DNA from: Chimonanthus salicifolius
Taxonomy: Eukaryota; Streptophyta; Magnoliopsida; Laurales; Calycanthaceae
Direction of reading: 5' to 3'
Assembly (NCBI GenBank): GCA_013350335.1
Contig: CM023539.1
Coordinates: 70,204,781 to 70,268,780, forward strand
DNA: 64,000 nt
In this document: positions 61,401 to 64,000 of the stretch, piece after piece
Layout of the letters: every line of letters starts with the position of its first letter
How positions within the stretch are numbered: position 1 is the stretch's first letter
Program-made: the position numbers and the translations under genes
The notes under the pieces: model-generated
Told to the model about the DNA's origin: nothing
The model's database searches: none
What the model saw: only the letters and a program-made list of their open reading frames with translations

Positions 61401-61726
61401 TCAACTTCAATAATATGAAATATTCAAGAAATTCCTCATCTAATTTAAATAAACTGAAATGAATTAAGAAGTACTGGTAGTAATTGATGGATAATGATTT
61501 ATTCTTAATTAGCTATGTGCTCTTGTAAAATTTCGATCCAAGCCTTGAAGGAAAAACTAAGAGAAAGCCACCCTACCACACCATCTCATTGGAATACTTT
61601 TCTATGTGAGTTTGGGCCAAAGCTTTTCAAAACTCCACAGTCAATTTAACAAAAAAGTATAAATTCAAATCAACTTAATTCCTTTAGCATTGTGGCTTTC
61701 GTGACCATTTATAAGGTTGTCTACAT

Positions 61727-61800
61727 GATAGATTTCAAACATAATTCATGTAGGACTACTCATCACTTTATAATTCATGTAGGACTAACTCATCACTTTA
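61727..61800 (+). repeat. Short tandem duplication (about 34 bp x 2)
   Basis: ATAATTCATGTAGGACTA(A)CTCATCACTTT occurs twice in a row within the RLK intron. Confidence 0.8.
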
Positions 61801-62399
61801 GAACACCTTATCATAAAATAGGTTATAACCTCTATTACATGTTGGATTGCACTAATTTAGGCTTGTTGGATGGATAACTGAATACACCATCCAATGAAGC
61901 CAATTTTAAGTCGAACCGGACATTGTATTAGACCCGAAATATGACCATTATCGAAAATTCCAGAAAATAATTCCAAATAATGTAAATATCCATCCCACAC
62001 TTGTAGATCATATATTTCAAGGGTACTTATCCTCGAGACAAGGGTCATAGGGGGCCAATGCCCCCTGTTAATGGGGTTCAGATGCATACATACACATATA
62101 TCATATCTTTGAGTGATTTCTAGGGTTACGTGATTCATTCTATTGAGATAGGCATGAAGAAGAGAGTATTGTAATCTTTGAAAGATAGTGAAATTGCTCC
62201 CATCTCACTATGGATGTATGCCATTGCTAAACCACATAAATCTCATGTGTTTGTGTGAATGCTTGTTTTTTTCGCTGCGTCGTGGTTTCCTTTGTTTGAA
62301 CACTGTGGCCCTGACTATGCACTTTATGTAATGTATTTTGTGCAGGAACGTGGTGGCTAATAACTTCATAATTGATAGTTCAAACACAGGTGCTTAAGG

Positions 62400-62928
62400 A
62401 TTTTGTAGATTACTCTATAACCACTTGATTGTACTCCAAATTGCATTCAATTTTGAACATAAATGGTAGATTGTATTGTTATCAATTTTAATGTAAATAC
62501 ATAATAGCACAAAAATCAAACATTGTGTTACCTCTCCAATCAAATTTGGTATTTTGCATGTCATAATTTGAGGTGTAAAAGCATAAGAGTTCCACCTCTT
62601 GTGGGTTTAGTTCTATTTACCTGAAAACACATATGGCATGCATGGCATGTCTGCTGGCAACGTGTTAAGAAAAAGATTGAAAACCCAGTTGACTTGAGTT
62701 TTTTATTTCGACAAGATTAATGTATTTTTCTTTTTATTTTCTTGTTATTTTCGGTTTTTAATAACTAGCTAATTTTTAGGATTAGGTTATAAATACCCCA
62801 TTTAGAATTGTATTAGGGATTATTGATGAATGAATTGAAATTGGAATTTTTTATTCTTCTCTTCTCCCTCTCCGAGTGGATTCCCGTTCGTCTTATTCTT
62901 CACGAGATGGTCACGGTGCAGGGTTTAG
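62400..62928. other. Non-coding stretch; promoter-like TATA segment
   Basis: Contains GGTTATAAATACCCC near 62785 with pyrimidine-rich sequence 80 bp after it. That could be the promoter of a gene or the U3/R part of an LTR. No matching LTR ends or primer-binding site were found, so I leave it unassigned. Confidence 0.3.
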
Positions 62929-63123
62929 TGTAATACCCTGGCCCAAAAAGTCCCACATTGCTAGTGGCATTGGAAATTCCCTGGTATATAAGTAGTAGCC
63001 TTCCTCCTTCTAGCACAAGGCCTTTTGGGAGCAACAACGGGTTTGCTCGCCAAAGCAAAGCCATGCTGGTCCGTGAGTAGGTCCAAAGCGAACAATATTG
63101 TGTTAGCGGGATGGGTCGTTACA
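62929..63123 (+). mobile_element. Solo LTR (195 bp, TRIM-like) with 5-bp target-site duplication
   Basis: Starts TGTAATACCCTGG and ends GGGTCGTTACA, with TTTAG on both sides (62924-62928 and 63124-63128). It holds AGTCCCACATTG and TATATAAGTAG, a TATA box about 50 bp in, and the segment AAAGCGAACAATATTGTG near its end. The last is shared with the minus-strand solo LTR at 43553-43893. No internal region is present. Confidence 0.92.
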
Positions 63124-64000
63124 TTTAGGGTTCCCAGATCTACATCTCGCAAGACCCCATCCCGTGTTACTCAGATTTCGTCCATGTTGGAGCAACCCAA
63201 ACATAGGCGTTGCCAACATGAGTCACCATCTTCTCCGCCTTCACCAAAAGTTGTTATCTCCCTCAGATTTGCCATCACAACCATTGCCTACCGACCACCA
63301 GATTCGAGCCAAGTGTCTGCTACAACACCATCTTCCAACCATTGATGCCAACACCAAACGAACCCATCTCTATTTACCACCCATGCATTAATTTCCCATT
63401 CACTCATGGTTTTGACTTGACCCACTTCCATTCCCATCGTCACCCAGCCACCCAATCGACAGTGCCAACCCTGAGATACCCTAAAATCTCAGAGGCCCTA
63501 GGCAAAACTGTTAAGATGGGGCCCTACTGCAGAGGCCCTAAAATCAGGGGGGTTACTGCAGGTTATTTTTTAGACCTATTTTGGGGGGCCCTAGGCGGCG
63601 GCCTATGCCGCCTATAGTCAGGGCCGGCCCTGCCAATCGACCAACCCACCATTCCCATTCACCCAGATCTTCTCCATTGCCGCCCACAACCCTTCCTCCA
63701 AAACCAATCAGATCCAACAACCTTGCCTCCATCGCCTACATCTCTAACCCAACACAAATTGGCCGTCCTGTTCACCAATGCGTCTTTCTCAGCCAAGCCA
63801 CAACCAGACCCTACACACCCAGTTCCTACCATCGCCTCCCCCACCTATGCGCAACCCTTTGAATGTCCACACTTCAGCCTCCTTGTCGCCCTCCCACATC
63901 TATGCCTGCTACCTTTGTTGGCCGATTCTGTTGCCAGTTCCATCTCCCTTGTTCTTTGTTTCTCCATCTCACCCTTTCCAACTTTGACCACCGTCCCTCT
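63124..64000. other. C-rich sequence of unknown nature
   Basis: Markedly C-rich on the plus strand (ACCCA, CCATC, CCACC words), unlike the AT-rich rest of the window. Long frames exist, such as 63025-63345, 63342-63617 and 63581-63862, but they are proline/histidine/serine-rich low-complexity translations. They overlap each other and run into the solo LTR and the MITE, so I do not call a gene. It may be the 5' end of a gene or of a retroelement beyond the window. Confidence 0.4.
63460..63632. mobile_element. hAT-type MITE (173 bp) with 8-bp target-site duplication
   Basis: The left end CAGTGCCAACCCTGA and the right end TCAGGGCCGGCCCTG are inverted repeats of one another at 12 of 15 positions, beginning with the CAG typical of plant hAT elements. 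CCAATCGA flanks both sides (63452-63459 and 63633-63640), and 8 bp is the hAT hallmark. The interior is made of GGGCCCTA and CCTAGGCGGC words, with no transposase. Confidence 0.93.

Larger units (their letters stand above)
59464..62389 (+). pseudogene. LRR receptor-like kinase (LRR-VIII-2 type), LRR exons, frameshifted
   Basis: Four exons with AG/GT borders encode consecutive leucine-rich repeats of the same RLK family as the 523-4258 locus. 59464-59534 gives ILSFNNLT, then after one lost base RIPDSLFNLDSLVYL. 59645-59708 gives LFLGNNSL after one lost base, then KSSSLTT after another. 60382-60447 gives DLSYNQLSRIFPSWV. 62346-62389 gives NVVANNFIIDSSNT. The exon phases still fit: each join keeps the family's reading. 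LRRs further N-terminal, the malectin-like domain and the kinase are not found in the rest of the window. It may be the extracellular half of a second tandem copy, or the displaced half of the one at 0.5-4 kb. Three single-base deletions make it a pseudogene if the assembly is right. Confidence 0.85.

Noticed and set aside
62660..62923. Copia-type LTR starting TGTTAAG with a TATA box
   Set aside because: No matching second end, primer-binding site or target-site duplication.

Overview
This is a plant nuclear genomic window, very probably from an angiosperm other than a grass. The evidence is spliced genes of plant families with long AT-rich introns, plus dense LINE, SINE, solo-LTR and MITE remnants. 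It holds one 100-base assembly gap (12700-12799). Nothing in it fixes the species. Most open reading frames are chance frames in non-coding or repeat DNA. Real coding signal comes from exon pieces with matching splice sites and phases.

Layout. (1) 1-400: LINE remnants. (2) 523-4258: kinase half of an LRR-VIII-2-type receptor-like kinase (RLK), spliced but broken in its last exon. (3) 4159-8462: tandem array A, about 1.09 kb per unit, which starts inside the last RLK exon and carries 45-50 bp of it in every copy. (4) 8463-13853: later exons of a TT9/GFS9 (CLEC16A-family) gene with many single-base frameshifts; a U6 snRNA pseudogene lies in an intron. (5) 15577-24022: array B, about 7.7 more units of the same repeat. 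(6) 24492-26010: first exons of the TT9/GFS9 gene, placed downstream of its later exons. (7) 26-32.8 kb: non-coding, with a SINE-like copy and a LINE fragment. (8) 32828-47549: six exons that splice without a break into the last 356 residues of PIR (PIROGI/SRA1/CYFIP, WAVE/SCAR complex). Its introns, up to 5.6 kb, hold LINE pieces in both orientations, a SINE with target-site duplication and a solo LTR. (9) 47.5-59.4 kb: mostly non-coding, with another LINE end, an unidentified minus-strand exon candidate, a 49-bp minisatellite and a nested palindrome. (10) 59464-62389: LRR exons of a second broken RLK of the same family. (11) 62929-64000: a solo LTR and a hAT-type MITE, each with exact target-site duplications, in C-rich sequence of unknown nature.

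How it fits together. RLK pieces flank the window, and a rearranged TT9 copy lies between two arrays that grew out of the RLK 3' end. The simplest history is a tandem duplication of RLK end + array + TT9, followed by complementary deletions and growth of the arrays by unequal exchange. PIR is the only locus here with an undamaged reading frame, but its first two thirds are not in the window.
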